Shown: in pieces, positions 1 to 9,418 of the stretch | Layout: every line of letters starts with the position of its first letter | Position numbering within the stretch: the first letter of the stretch is position 1 | Source of the DNA: Henricia sp. BOLD:AAB3569 | Taxonomy: Eukaryota; Echinodermata; Asteroidea; Spinulosida; Echinasteridae | Assembly: GCA_037783545.1 (NCBI GenBank) | Contig: JBBELK010000060.1 | Coordinates: 2,294,001 to 2,358,000, forward strand | DNA length: 64,000 nucleotides | Reading direction: 5' to 3' | Notes under the pieces: generated by a model | Told to the model about the DNA's origin: nothing | The model's input: only the letters and a program-made list of their open reading frames with translations | Database searches by the model: none | Made by a program: the position numbers and the translations under genes

Positions 1-25
1 TAGGCAAATCTGATCAGTTTTCGAG

Positions 26-30
26 AAAAA
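26..30 (-). terminator. Pol III oligo-T terminator (representative)
   Basis: T5 on the minus strand, 8 nt past the tRNA 3' end. In most copies a run of at least T4 sits at the same offset (left coordinate minus 13 to minus 9). Known exceptions are at 52227-52231 and 54743-54747. The 19355 and 21928 copies have T4 (ATTTT), 35342 and 39680 have T4, and 35130, 39468 and 43806 have T6. Confidence 0.85.
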
Positions 31-38
31 GCAGGTAC

Positions 39-53
39 CGTCCCTGGGTGGAT

Positions 54-106
<53 letters not shown>

Positions 107-112
107 AGAGAC
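39..112 (-). tRNA. tRNA-Asn(GTT), reference consensus body
   Basis: Cytosolic-type asparagine tRNA reading AAC/AAU codons. On the minus strand it folds as a full cloverleaf: acceptor stem GTCTCTG/CAGGGAC (one T4-G69 wobble), TG linker, D stem GCGC/GCGC with loop AATCGGTTA, anticodon stem TTCGG/CCGAA around loop CTGTTAA (anticodon GTT, T33 present), variable loop AGGTT, T stem GGTGG/CCACC around TTCAAAT, discriminator G. There is no intron and no encoded CCA. Box A (TGGCGCAATCGG) and box B (GGTTCAAATCC) are the internal pol III promoter; T5 lies 8 nt past the 3' end. Residue numbers in other entries follow the standard tRNA scheme on the sense strand. 'Consensus body' below means this exact 74-nt sequence. 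The 5' side is to the right; the 5' spacer is 290 bp. Confidence 0.97.
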
Positions 113-402
113 AACTGATGAGGCGTTTGTATGATGACCCGAAGGCGGCTTTGGAGACGTCTCACAAGTGATCTTCAACCAAAGCAAAAAATCGTTGATC
201 CCATCGGCATTCATTTGCCAGGATGCATTTGTTCGCTGGGCATCCTCTACTCACGATGACAGGATGTGTGCTGTTCCCCCTTTGTGTTTACATCCTCTTC
301 CTGTTTTAGAAGTTTGCTGACCAAAGTTCAAGATGCGTTTGCTTCCTGGTTATTCGGACGTTTTGAGGCAAATCTGATCGGTTTTCGAGAAAAAGCAGGT
401 AC
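39..402 (-). repeat. Prototype long unit (364 bp)
   Basis: One tRNA (39-112) plus the long spacer (113-402). On the + strand the spacer begins aactgatgaggcg, passes a tgtctcacaagtgatcttca segment, an A-rich run (T6 on the minus strand), a GGATGCATTTG block and a CATCCTCTTCCTG block, and ends gagaaaaagcaggtac before the next tRNA. The minus-strand T6 lies downstream of the next tRNA to the right and could act as a backup pol III terminator. I see no other element in it. Long spacers elsewhere differ by only a few bases. Confidence 0.95.
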
Positions 403-417
403 CGTCCCTGGGTGGAT

Positions 418-470
<53 letters not shown>

Positions 471-476
471 AGAGAC
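403..476 (-). tRNA. tRNA-Asn(GTT)
   Basis: Consensus body; 5' spacer 291 bp. Confidence 0.96.
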
Positions 477-767
477 AACTGATGAGGCGTTTGTATGATG
501 ACCCGAAGGCGCCTTTGGAGATGTCTCACAAGTGATCTTCAAACAAAGCAAAAAAATCGGGGATCCCATCGGCATTCATTTGCCAGGATGCATTTGTTCG
601 CTGGGCATCCTCTACTCACGATGACAGGATGTGTGCTGTTCCCGCTTTGTGTTTACATCCTCTTCCTGTTTTGGAAGTTTGCTGACCAATGTTCAAGATG
701 CGTTTGCTCCTTGGTTATTCGGACGTTTTTAGGCAAATCTGATCGGTTTTCGAGAAAAAGCAGTTAC

Positions 768-782
768 CGTCCCTGGGTGGAT

Positions 783-823
<41 letters not shown>

Positions 824-841
824 TGATTGCGCCACAGAGAC
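768..841 (-). tRNA. tRNA-Asn(GTT), G18A variant
   Basis: G18 of the D-loop GG is A. G18 normally pairs with position 55 of the T-loop and lies in box A, so folding and transcription may suffer. The 3' flank has gcagttac instead of gcaggtac. 5' spacer 138 bp. Same variant at 4531 and 16414. Confidence 0.85.
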
Positions 842-979
842 AACTGAGGAGGCGTTTGTATGATGACCCGAAGGCGCCTGTTTTAGAAGTTTGCTGACCA
901 AAGTTCAAGATGCGTTTGCTTCCTGGTTATTCGGACGTTTTGAGGCAAATCTGATCGGTTTTAGAGAAAAAGCAGGTAC
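768..979 (-). repeat. Prototype short unit (212 bp)
   Basis: A tRNA plus a 138-bp spacer. The spacer equals the long one with about 152 bp missing, joined at gaaggcgcct|gttttagaag; both parental sites carry CCT, so the junction has 3-bp microhomology. It lacks the internal A-run, so the only oligo-T terminator left is the one next to the tRNA 3' end. Confidence 0.93.
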
Positions 980-994
980 CGTCCCTGGGTGGAT

Positions 995-1047
<53 letters not shown>

Positions 1048-1053
1048 AGAGAC
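980..1053 (-). tRNA. tRNA-Asn(GTT)
   Basis: Consensus body; 5' spacer 138 bp with the tgaggagg flank. Confidence 0.96.
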
Positions 1054-1191
1054 AACTGAGGAGGCGTTTGTATGATGACCCGAGAGCGCCTATTTTAGAA
1101 GTTTGCTGACCAAAGTTCAAGATGCGTTTGCTTCCTGGTTATTCGGACGTTTTGAGGCAAATCTGATCAGTTTTCGAGAAAAAGCAGGTAC

Positions 1192-1265
1192 CGTCCCTGG
1201 GTGGATTTGAACCACCAACCTTTCGGTTAACAGCCTAACGCGCTAACCGATTGCGCCACAGAGAC
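1192..1265 (-). tRNA. tRNA-Asn(GTT), C29A variant
   Basis: C29A breaks the 29-41 pair of the anticodon stem (A-G mismatch). 5' spacer 290 bp. Counterpart at 4955. Confidence 0.82.
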
Positions 1266-1555
1266 AACTGATGAGGCGTTTGTATGATGACCCGAAGGCG
1301 GCTTTGGAGATGTCTCACAAGTGATCTTCAACCAAAGCAAAAAATCGTTGATCCCATCGGCATTCATTTGCCAGGATGCATTTGTTCGCTGGGCATCCTC
1401 TACTCACGATGACAGGATGTGTGCTGTTCCCCCTTTGTGTTTACATCCTCTTCCTGTTTTGGAAGTTTGCTGACCAATGTTCAAGATGCGTTTGCTCCCT
1501 GGTTATTCGGACGTTTTTAGGCAAATCTGATCGGTTTTCGAGAAAAAGCAGGTAC

Positions 1556-1570
1556 CGTCCCTGGGTGGAT

Positions 1571-1623
<53 letters not shown>

Positions 1624-1629
1624 AGAGAC
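1556..1629 (-). tRNA. tRNA-Asn(GTT)
   Basis: Consensus body; 5' spacer 290 bp. First of three nearly identical long units. Confidence 0.96.
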
Positions 1630-1919
1630 AACTGATGAGGCGTTTGTATGATGACCCGAAGGCGGCTTTGGAGATGTCTCACAAGTGATCTTCAACCAAA
1701 GCAAAAAATCGTTGATCCCATCGGCATTCATTTGCCAGGATGCATTTGTTCGCTGGGCATCCTCTACTCACGATGACAGGATGTGTGCTGTTCCCCCTTT
1801 GTGTTTACATCCTCTTCCTGTTTTGGAAGTTTGCTGACCAATGTTCAAGATGCGTTTGCTCCCTGGTTATTCGGACGTTTTTAGGCAAATCTGATCGGTT
1901 TTCGAGAAAAAGCAGGTAC

Positions 1920-1934
1920 CGTCCCTGGGTGGAT

Positions 1935-1987
<53 letters not shown>

Positions 1988-1993
1988 AGAGAC
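1920..1993 (-). tRNA. tRNA-Asn(GTT)
   Basis: Consensus body; 5' spacer 290 bp. Confidence 0.96.
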
Positions 1994-2283
1994 AACTGAT
2001 GAGGCGTTTGTATGATGACCCGAAGGCGGCTTTGGAGATGTCTCACAAGTGATCTTCAACCAAAGCAAAAAATCGTTGATCCCATCGGCATTCATTTGCC
2101 AGGATGCATTTGTTCGCTGGGCATCCTCTACTCACGATGACAGGATGTGTGCTGTTCCCCCTTTGTGTTTACATCCTCTTCCTGTTTTGGAAGTTTGCTG
2201 ACCAATGTTCAAGATGCGTTTGCTCCCTGGTTATTCGGACGTTTTTAGGCAAATCTGATCGGTTTTCGAGAAAAAGCAGGTAC

Positions 2284-2298
2284 CGTCCCTGGGTGGAT

Positions 2299-2341
<43 letters not shown>

Positions 2342-2357
2342 GTTGCGCCACAGAGAC
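2284..2357 (-). tRNA. tRNA-Asn(GTT), T16C variant
   Basis: One D-loop pyrimidine change (T16C), probably neutral. 5' spacer 138 bp. This unit has no counterpart in the second higher-order copy. Confidence 0.92.
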
Positions 2358-2495
2358 AACTGAGGAGGCGTTTGTATGATGACCCGAGAGCGCCTATTTT
2401 AGAAGTTTGCTGACCAAAGTTCAAGATGCGTTTGCTTCCTGGTTATTCGGACGTTTTGAGGCAAATCTGATCAGTTTTCGAGAAAAAGCAGGTAC

Positions 2496-2510
2496 CGTCC
2501 CTGGGTGGAT

Positions 2511-2563
<53 letters not shown>

Positions 2564-2569
2564 AGAGAC
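2496..2569 (-). tRNA. tRNA-Asn(GTT)
   Basis: Consensus body; 5' spacer 138 bp. Confidence 0.96.
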
Positions 2570-2707
2570 AACTGATGAGGCGTTTGTATGATGACCCGAA
2601 GGCGCCTGTTTTAGAAGTTTGCTGACCAAAGTTCAAGATGCGTTTGCTTCCTGGTTATTCGGACGTTTTGAGGCAAATCTGATCGGTTTTCGAGAAAAAG
2701 CAGGTAC

Positions 2708-2722
2708 CGTCCCTGGGTGGAT

Positions 2723-2775
<53 letters not shown>

Positions 2776-2781
2776 AGAGAC
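2708..2781 (-). tRNA. tRNA-Asn(GTT)
   Basis: Consensus body; 5' spacer 291 bp. Confidence 0.96.
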
Positions 2782-3072
2782 AACTGATGAGGCGTTTGTA
2801 TGATGACCCGAAGGCGCCTTTGGAGATGTCTCACAAGTGATCTTCAAACAAAGCAAAACAATCGGGGATCCCATCGGCATTCATTTGCCAGGATGCATTT
2901 GTTCGCTGGGCATCCTCTACTCACGATGACAGGATGTGTGCTGTTCCACCTTTGTGTTTACATCCTCTTCCTGTTTTGGAAGTTTGCTGACCAATGTTCA
3001 AGATGCGTTTGCTCCCTGGTTATTCGGACGTTTTTAGGCAAATCTGATCAGTTTTCGAGAAAAAGCAGGTAC

Positions 3073-3087
3073 CGTCCCTGGGTGGAT

Positions 3088-3135
<48 letters not shown>

Positions 3136-3146
3136 CCCACAGAAAC
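3073..3146 (-). tRNA. tRNA-Asn(GTT), C3T + C11G variant
   Basis: C3T leaves a T-G wobble. C11G breaks a D-stem pair and alters the conserved C of box A. 5' spacer 290 bp. Counterpart at 6472. Confidence 0.8.
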
Positions 3147-3436
3147 AACTGATGAGGCGTTTGTATGATGACCCGAAGGCGCCTTTGGAGATGTCTCACA
3201 AGTGATCTTCAACCAAAGCAAAAAATCGTTGATCCCATCGGCATTCATTTGCCAGGATGCATTTGTTCGCTGGGCATCCTCTACTCACGATGACAGGATG
3301 TGTGCTGTTCCCCCTTTGTGTTTACATCCTCTTCCTGTTTTAGAAGTTTGCTGACCAAAGTTCAAGATGCGTTTGCTTCCTGGTTATTCGGACGTTTTGA
3401 GGCAAATCTGATCGGTTTTCGAGAAAAAGCAGGTAC

Positions 3437-3451
3437 CGTCCCTGGGTGGAT

Positions 3452-3504
<53 letters not shown>

Positions 3505-3510
3505 AGAGAC
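3437..3510 (-). tRNA. tRNA-Asn(GTT)
   Basis: Consensus body; 5' spacer 291 bp. Confidence 0.96.
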
Positions 3511-3801
3511 AACTGATGAGGCGTTTGTATGATGACCCGAAGGCGCCTTTGGAGATGTCTCACAAGTGATCTTCAAACAAAGCAAAAAAATCGGGGATCC
3601 CATCGGCATTCATTTGCCAGGATGCATTTGTTCGCTGGGCATCCTCTACTCACGATGACAGGATGTGTGCTGTTCCACCTTTGTGTTTACATCCTCTTCC
3701 TGTTTTGGAAGTTTGCTGACCAATGTTCAAGATGCGTTTGCTCCCTGGTTATTCGGACGTTTTTAGGCAAATCTGATCAGTTTTCGAGAAAAAGCAGGTA
3801 C

Positions 3802-3816
3802 CGTCCCTGGGTGGAT

Positions 3817-3869
<53 letters not shown>

Positions 3870-3875
3870 AGAGAC
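3802..3875 (-). tRNA. tRNA-Asn(GTT)
   Basis: Consensus body; 5' spacer 290 bp. Counterpart of 39. Confidence 0.96.
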
Positions 3876-4165
3876 AACTGATGAGGCGTTTGTATGATGA
3901 CCCGAAGGCGGCTTTGGAGACGTCTCACAAGTGATCTTCAACCAAAGCAAAAAATCGTTGATCCCATCGGCATTCATTTGCCAGGATGCATTTGTTCGCT
4001 GGGCATCCTCTACTCACGATGACAGGATGTGTGCTGTTCCCCCTTTGTGTTTACATCCTCTTCCTGTTTTAGAAGTTTGCTGACCAAAGTTCAAGATGCG
4101 TTTGCTTCCTGGTTATTCGGACGTTTTGAGGCAAATCTGATCGGTTTTCGAGAAAAAGCAGGTAC

Positions 4166-4180
4166 CGTCCCTGGGTGGAT

Positions 4181-4233
<53 letters not shown>

Positions 4234-4239
4234 AGAGAC
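4166..4239 (-). tRNA. tRNA-Asn(GTT)
   Basis: Consensus body; 5' spacer 291 bp. Counterpart of 403. Confidence 0.96.
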
Positions 4240-4530
4240 AACTGATGAGGCGTTTGTATGATGACCCGAAGGCGCCTTTGGAGATGTCTCACAAGTGATC
4301 TTCAAACAAAGCAAAAAAATCGGGGATCCCATCGGCATTCATTTGCCAGGATGCATTTGTTCGCTGGGCATCCTCTACTCACGATGACAGGATGTGTGCT
4401 GTTCCCGCTTTGTGTTTACATCCTCTTCCTGTTTTGGAAGTTTGCTGACCAATGTTCAAGATGCGTTTGCTCCTTGGTTATTCGGACGTTTTTAGGCAAA
4501 TCTGATCGGTTTTCGAGAAAAAGCAGTTAC

Positions 4531-4545
4531 CGTCCCTGGGTGGAT

Positions 4546-4586
<41 letters not shown>

Positions 4587-4604
4587 TGATTGCGCCACAG
4601 AGAC
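4531..4604 (-). tRNA. tRNA-Asn(GTT), G18A variant
   Basis: Same G18A and gcagttac flank as 768. 5' spacer 138 bp. Confidence 0.85.
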
Positions 4605-4742
4605 AACTGAGGAGGCGTTTGTATGATGACCCGAAGGCGCCTGTTTTAGAAGTTTGCTGACCAAAGTTCAAGATGCGTTTGCTTCCTGGTTATTCGGACG
4701 TTTTGAGGCAAATCTGATCGGTTTTAGAGAAAAAGCAGGTAC

Positions 4743-4757
4743 CGTCCCTGGGTGGAT

Positions 4758-4810
<53 letters not shown>

Positions 4811-4816
4811 AGAGAC
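4743..4816 (-). tRNA. tRNA-Asn(GTT)
   Basis: Consensus body; 5' spacer 138 bp. Confidence 0.96.
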
Positions 4817-4954
4817 AACTGAGGAGGCGTTTGTATGATGACCCGAGAGCGCCTATTTTAGAAGTTTGCTGACCAAAGTTCAAGATGCGTTTGCTTCCTG
4901 GTTATTCGGACGTTTTGAGGCAAATCTGATCAGTTTTCGAGAAAAAGCAGGTAC

Positions 4955-5028
4955 CGTCCCTGGGTGGATTTGAACCACCAACCTTTCGGTTAACAGCCTA
5001 ACGCGCTAACCGATTGCGCCACAGAGAC
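4955..5028 (-). tRNA. tRNA-Asn(GTT), C29A variant
   Basis: Same anticodon-stem mismatch as 1192. 5' spacer 290 bp. Confidence 0.82.
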
Positions 5029-5318
5029 AACTGATGAGGCGTTTGTATGATGACCCGAAGGCGGCTTTGGAGATGTCTCACAAGTGATCTTCAACCAAAG
5101 CAAAAAATCGTTGATCCCATCGGCATTCATTTGCCAGGATGCATTTGTTCGCTGGGCATCCTCTACTCACGATGACAGGATGTGTGCTGTTCCCCCTTTG
5201 TGTTTACATCCTCTTCCTGTTTTGGAAGTTTGCTGACCAATGTTCAAGATGCGTTTGCTCCCTGGTTATTCGGACGTTTTTAGGCAAATCTGATCGGTTT
5301 TCGAGAAAAAGCAGGTAC

Positions 5319-5333
5319 CGTCCCTGGGTGGAT

Positions 5334-5386
<53 letters not shown>

Positions 5387-5392
5387 AGAGAC
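5319..5392 (-). tRNA. tRNA-Asn(GTT)
   Basis: Consensus body; 5' spacer 290 bp. Confidence 0.96.
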
Positions 5393-5682
5393 AACTGATG
5401 AGGCGTTTGTATGATGACCCGAAGGCGGCTTTGGAGATGTCTCACAAGTGATCTTCAACCAAAGCAAAAAATCGTTGATCCCATCGGCATTCATTTGCCA
5501 GGATGCATTTGTTCGCTGGGCATCCTCTACTCACGATGACAGGATGTGTGCTGTTCCCCCTTTGTGTTTACATCCTCTTCCTGTTTTGGAAGTTTGCTGA
5601 CCAATGTTCAAGATGCGTTTGCTCCCTGGTTATTCGGACGTTTTTAGGCAAATCTGATCGGTTTTCGAGAAAAAGCAGGTAC

Positions 5683-5697
5683 CGTCCCTGGGTGGAT

Positions 5698-5750
<53 letters not shown>

Positions 5751-5756
5751 AGAGAC
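5683..5756 (-). tRNA. tRNA-Asn(GTT)
   Basis: Consensus body; 5' spacer 138 bp. The one-unit length difference from copy 1 lies here. Confidence 0.96.
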
Positions 5757-5894
5757 AACTGAGGAGGCGTTTGTATGATGACCCGAGAGCGCCTATTTTA
5801 GAAGTTTGCTGACCAAAGTTCAAGATGCGTTTGCTTCCTGGTTATTCGGACGTTTTGAGGCAAATCTGATCAGTTTTCGAGAAAAAGCAGGTAC

Positions 5895-5909
5895 CGTCCC
5901 TGGGTGGAT

Positions 5910-5962
<53 letters not shown>

Positions 5963-5968
5963 AGAGAC
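5895..5968 (-). tRNA. tRNA-Asn(GTT)
   Basis: Consensus body; 5' spacer 138 bp. Confidence 0.96.
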
Positions 5969-6106
5969 AACTGATGAGGCGTTTGTATGATGACCCGAAG
6001 GCGCCTGTTTTAGAAGTTTGCTGACCAAAGTTCAAGATGCGTTTGCTTCCTGGTTATTCGGACGTTTTGAGGCAAATCTGATCGGTTTTCGAGAAAAAGC
6101 AGGTAC

Positions 6107-6121
6107 CGTCCCTGGGTGGAT

Positions 6122-6174
<53 letters not shown>

Positions 6175-6180
6175 AGAGAC
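6107..6180 (-). tRNA. tRNA-Asn(GTT)
   Basis: Consensus body; 5' spacer 291 bp. Confidence 0.96.
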
Positions 6181-6471
6181 AACTGATGAGGCGTTTGTAT
6201 GATGACCCGAAGGCGCCTTTGGAGATGTCTCACAAGTGATCTTCAAACAAAGCAAAACAATCGGGGATCCCATCGGCATTCATTTGCCAGGATGCATTTG
6301 TTCGCTGGGCATCCTCTACTCACGATGACAGGATGTGTGCTGTTCCACCTTTGTGTTTACATCCTCTTCCTGTTTTGGAAGTTTGCTGACCAATGTTCAA
6401 GATGCGTTTGCTCCCTGGTTATTCGGACGTTTTTAGGCAAATCTGATCAGTTTTCGAGAAAAAGCAGGTAC

Positions 6472-6486
6472 CGTCCCTGGGTGGAT

Positions 6487-6534
<48 letters not shown>

Positions 6535-6545
6535 CCCACAGAAAC
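6472..6545 (-). tRNA. tRNA-Asn(GTT), C3T + C11G variant
   Basis: Same two changes as 3073. 5' spacer 290 bp. Confidence 0.8.
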
Positions 6546-6835
6546 AACTGATGAGGCGTTTGTATGATGACCCGAAGGCGCCTTTGGAGATGTCTCACAA
6601 GTGATCTTCAACCAAAGCAAAAAATCGTTGATCCCATCGGCATTCATTTGCCAGGATGCATTTGTTCGCTGGGCATCCTCTACTCACGATGACAGGATGT
6701 GTGCTGTTCCCCCTTTGTGTTTACATCCTCTTCCTGTTTTAGAAGTTTGCTGACCAAAGTTCAAGATGCGTTTGCTTCCTGGTTATTCGGACGTTTTGAG
6801 GCAAATCTGATCGGTTTTCGAGAAAAAGCAGGTAC

Positions 6836-6850
6836 CGTCCCTGGGTGGAT

Positions 6851-6903
<53 letters not shown>

Positions 6904-6909
6904 AGAGAC
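6836..6909 (-). tRNA. tRNA-Asn(GTT)
   Basis: Consensus body. Its 5' side is a rearranged 102-bp spacer leading to the truncated copy at 7012. Confidence 0.96.
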
Positions 6910-6986
6910 AACTGATGAGGCGTTTGTATGATGACCCGAAGGCGCCTTTGGAGATGTCTCACAAGTGATCTTCAAACAAAGCAAAA

Positions 6987-7011
6987 TCCTCTTCCTGTTT
7001 TAGAAGTTTGC

Positions 7012-7012
<1 letters not shown>
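6987..7012. repeat. 26-bp templated insertion (1)
   Basis: The block tcctcttcctgttttagaag plus ttgct appears after aagcaaaa, copied from its normal place further along the unit, and runs directly into a truncated tRNA. Confidence 0.85.
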
Positions 7013-7063
<51 letters not shown>

Positions 7064-7069
7064 AGAGAC
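7012..7069 (-). pseudogene. 3'-truncated tRNA-Asn
   Basis: Only the 5' 58 nt of the body remain: acceptor 5' strand, D arm, anticodon arm with GTT, variable loop and most of the T arm up to the T-loop. The last 16 nt (part of the T arm and the acceptor 3' strand) are replaced by a 26-bp templated insertion. The junction shares TGA. No terminator follows at the normal place. 5' spacer 313 bp. Confidence 0.9.
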
Positions 7070-7146
7070 AACTGATGAGGCGTTTGTATGATGACCCGAA
7101 GGCGCCTTTGGAGATGTCTCACAAGTGATCTTCAAACAAAGCAAAA

Positions 7147-7172
7147 TCCTCTTCCTGTTTTAGAAGTTTGCT
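7147..7172. repeat. 26-bp templated insertion (2)
   Basis: Same inserted block between aagcaaaa and cggggatccc; it makes spacer 7070-7382 313 bp long. The remainder of the spacer is long type. Confidence 0.88.
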
Positions 7173-7382
7173 CGGGGATCCCATTGGCATTCATTTGCCA
7201 GGATGCATTTGTTCGCTGGGCATCCTCTACTCACGATGACAGGATGTGTGCTGTTCCCGCTTTGTGTTTACATCCTCTTCCTGTTTTGGAAGTTTGCTGA
7301 CCAATGTTCAAGATGCGTTTGCTCCTTGGTTATTCGGACGTTTTTAGGCAAATCTGATCGGTTTTCGAGAAAAAGCAGGTAC

Positions 7383-7397
7383 CGTCCCTGGGTGGAT

Positions 7398-7450
<53 letters not shown>

Positions 7451-7456
7451 AGAGAC
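7383..7456 (-). tRNA. tRNA-Asn(GTT)
   Basis: Consensus body; 3' spacer carries a 26-bp templated insertion; 5' spacer 138 bp. Confidence 0.96.
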
Positions 7457-7594
7457 AACTGAGGAGGCGTTTGTATGATGACCCGAAGGCGCCTGTTTTA
7501 GAAGTTTGCTGACCAAAGTTCAAGATGCGTTTGCTTCCTGGTTATTCGGACGTTTTGAGGCAAATCTGATCGGTTTTAGAGAAAAAGCAGGTAC

Positions 7595-7608
7595 CGTCCC
7601 TGGGTGGA

Positions 7609-7662
<54 letters not shown>

Positions 7663-7668
7663 AGAGAC
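7595..7668 (-). tRNA. tRNA-Asn(GTT), A59G variant
   Basis: A59G in the T-loop, at a box B position that tolerates any base. 5' spacer 138 bp. Same variant at 24475 and 26935. Confidence 0.92.
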
Positions 7669-7806
7669 AACTGAGGAGGCGTTTGTATGATGACCCGAGA
7701 GCGCCTATTTTAGAAGTTTGCTGACCAAAGTTCAAGATGCGTTTGCTTCCTGGTTATTCGGACGTTTTGAGGCAAATCTGATCAGTTTTCGAGAAAAAGC
7801 AGGTAC

Positions 7807-7821
7807 CGTCCCTGGGTGGAT

Positions 7822-7874
<53 letters not shown>

Positions 7875-7880
7875 AGAGAC
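7807..7880 (-). tRNA. tRNA-Asn(GTT)
   Basis: Consensus body; 5' spacer 290 bp. Confidence 0.96.
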
Positions 7881-8170
7881 AACTGATGAGGCGTTTGTAT
7901 GATGACCCGAAGGCGGCTTTGGAGATGTCTCACAAGTGATCTTCAACCAAAGCAAAAAATCGTTGATCCCATCGGCATTCATTTGCCAGGATGCATTTGT
8001 TCGCTGGGCATCCTCTACTCACGATGACAGGATGTGTGCTGTTCCCCCTTTGTGTTTACATCCTCTTCCTGTTTTGGAAGTTTGCTGACCAATGTTCAAG
8101 ATGCGTTTGCTTCCTGGTTATTCGGACGTTTTGAGGCAAATCTGATCAGTTTTCGAGAAAAAGCAGGTAC

Positions 8171-8185
8171 CGTCCCTGGGTGGAT

Positions 8186-8238
<53 letters not shown>

Positions 8239-8244
8239 AGAGAC
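8171..8244 (-). tRNA. tRNA-Asn(GTT)
   Basis: Consensus body; 5' spacer 313 bp with a templated insertion. Confidence 0.96.
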
Positions 8245-8321
8245 AACTGATGAGGCGTTTGTATGATGACCCGAAGGCGCCTTTGGAGATGTCTCACAAG
8301 TGATCTTCAAACAAAGCAAAA

Positions 8322-8347
8322 TCCTCTTCCTGTTTTAGAAGTTTGCT
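8322..8347. repeat. 26-bp templated insertion (3)
   Basis: Same block and same junctions as at 7147, in spacer 8245-8557 (313 bp); the rest is ordinary long spacer. Confidence 0.88.
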
Positions 8348-8557
8348 CGGGGATCCTATCGGCATTCATTTGCCAGGATGCATTTGTTCGCTGGGCATCC
8401 TCTACTCACGATGACAGGATGTGTGCTGTTCCCGCTTTGTGTTTACATCCTCTTCCTGTTTTGGAAGTTTGCTGACCAATGTTGAAGATGCGTTTGCTCC
8501 TTGGTTATTCGGACGTTTTTAGGCAAATCTGATCGGTTTTCGAGAAAAAGCAGGTAC

Positions 8558-8630
8558 CGTCCCTGGGTGGATTTGAACCACCAACCTTTCGGTTACAGCC
8601 GAACGCGCTAACCGATTGCGCCACAGAGAC
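8558..8630 (-). pseudogene. tRNA-Asn with 1-nt anticodon-loop deletion
   Basis: The anticodon loop reads CTGTAA, six bases rather than seven, because one T of GTT is missing. Everything else is consensus (73 nt). Box A and box B are intact, so it could be transcribed, but it should not decode normally. 5' spacer 138 bp. Confidence 0.85.
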
Positions 8631-8768
8631 AACTGAGGAGGCGTTTGTATGATGACCCGAAGGCGCCTGTTTTAGAAGTTTGCTGACCAAAGTTCAAGAT
8701 GGGTTTGCTTCCTGGTTATTCGGACGTTTTGAGGCAAATCTGATCGGTTTTAGAGAAAAAGCAGGTAC

Positions 8769-8783
8769 CGTCCCTGGGTGGAT

Positions 8784-8836
<53 letters not shown>

Positions 8837-8842
8837 AGAGAC
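8769..8842 (-). tRNA. tRNA-Asn(GTT)
   Basis: Consensus body; 5' spacer 138 bp. Confidence 0.96.
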
Positions 8843-8980
8843 AACTGAGGAGGCGTTTGTATGATGACCCGAGAGCGCCTATTTTAGAGGTTTGCTGACC
8901 AAAGTTCAAGATGCGTTTGCTTCCTGGTTATTCGGACGTTTTGAGGCAAATCTGATCAGTTTTCGAGAAAAAGCAGGTAC

Positions 8981-8995
8981 CGTCCCTGGGTGGAT

Positions 8996-9048
<53 letters not shown>

Positions 9049-9054
9049 AGAGAC
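8981..9054 (-). tRNA. tRNA-Asn(GTT)
   Basis: Consensus body; 5' spacer 290 bp. Confidence 0.96.
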
Positions 9055-9344
9055 AACTGATGAGGCGTTTGTATGATGACCCGAAGGCGGCTTTGGAGAT
9101 GTCTCACAAGTGATCTTCAACCAAAGCAAAAAATCGTTGATCCCATCGGCATTCATTTGCCAGGATGCATTTGTTCGCTGGGCATCCTCTACTCACGATG
9201 ACAGGATGTGTGCTGTTCCCCCTTTGTGTTTACATCCTCTTCCTGTTTTAGAAGTTTGCTGACCAATGTTCAAGATGCGTTTGCTCCCTGGTTATTCGGA
9301 CGTTTTTAGGCAAATCTGATCGGTTTTCGAGAAAAAGCAGGTAC

Positions 9345-9359
9345 CGTCCCTGGGTGGAT

Positions 9360-9412
<53 letters not shown>

Positions 9413-9418
9413 AGAGAC
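9345..9418 (-). tRNA. tRNA-Asn(GTT)
   Basis: Consensus body; 5' spacer 138 bp starting with aactgcgg. Confidence 0.96.

Larger units (their letters stand above)
39..3801 (-). repeat. 3763-bp higher-order repeat, copy 1
   Basis: The ordered set of units and private variants here (G18A at 768, C29A at 1192, C3T+C11G at 3073) recurs in the same order from 3802. Copy 1 has three consecutive long units where copy 2 has two. Confidence 0.88.
3802..7200 (-). repeat. Higher-order repeat, copy 2 (one 364-bp unit shorter)
   Basis: Matches copy 1 at +3763 up to the tRNA at 5683, then at +3399 from 5895 onward, so exactly one long unit was gained or lost. The private variants at 4531, 4955 and 6472 match 768, 1192 and 3073. 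The match decays in the rearranged unit near 6980-7200. Confidence 0.85.

Noticed and set aside
113-402. Hidden second RNA gene or promoter in the long spacer
   Set aside because: I saw no box A/box B pair, TATA-like element upstream of the tRNA, or snRNA/5S-like sequence; only an A-run that gives T6 on the minus strand.
495-806. 103-codon + strand ORF (MMTRRRLWRCL...NHQPFG) and its many relatives
   Set aside because: It translates the spacer and then the antisense of the tRNA. It has no independent conservation, its frame shifts with spacer indels between copies, and its end always falls at the TAA formed by the antisense anticodon region.
7012-7069. Intact tRNA starting near 6996
   Set aside because: The expected acceptor 3' strand and part of the T arm are replaced by the templated insertion, so it is annotated as truncated.
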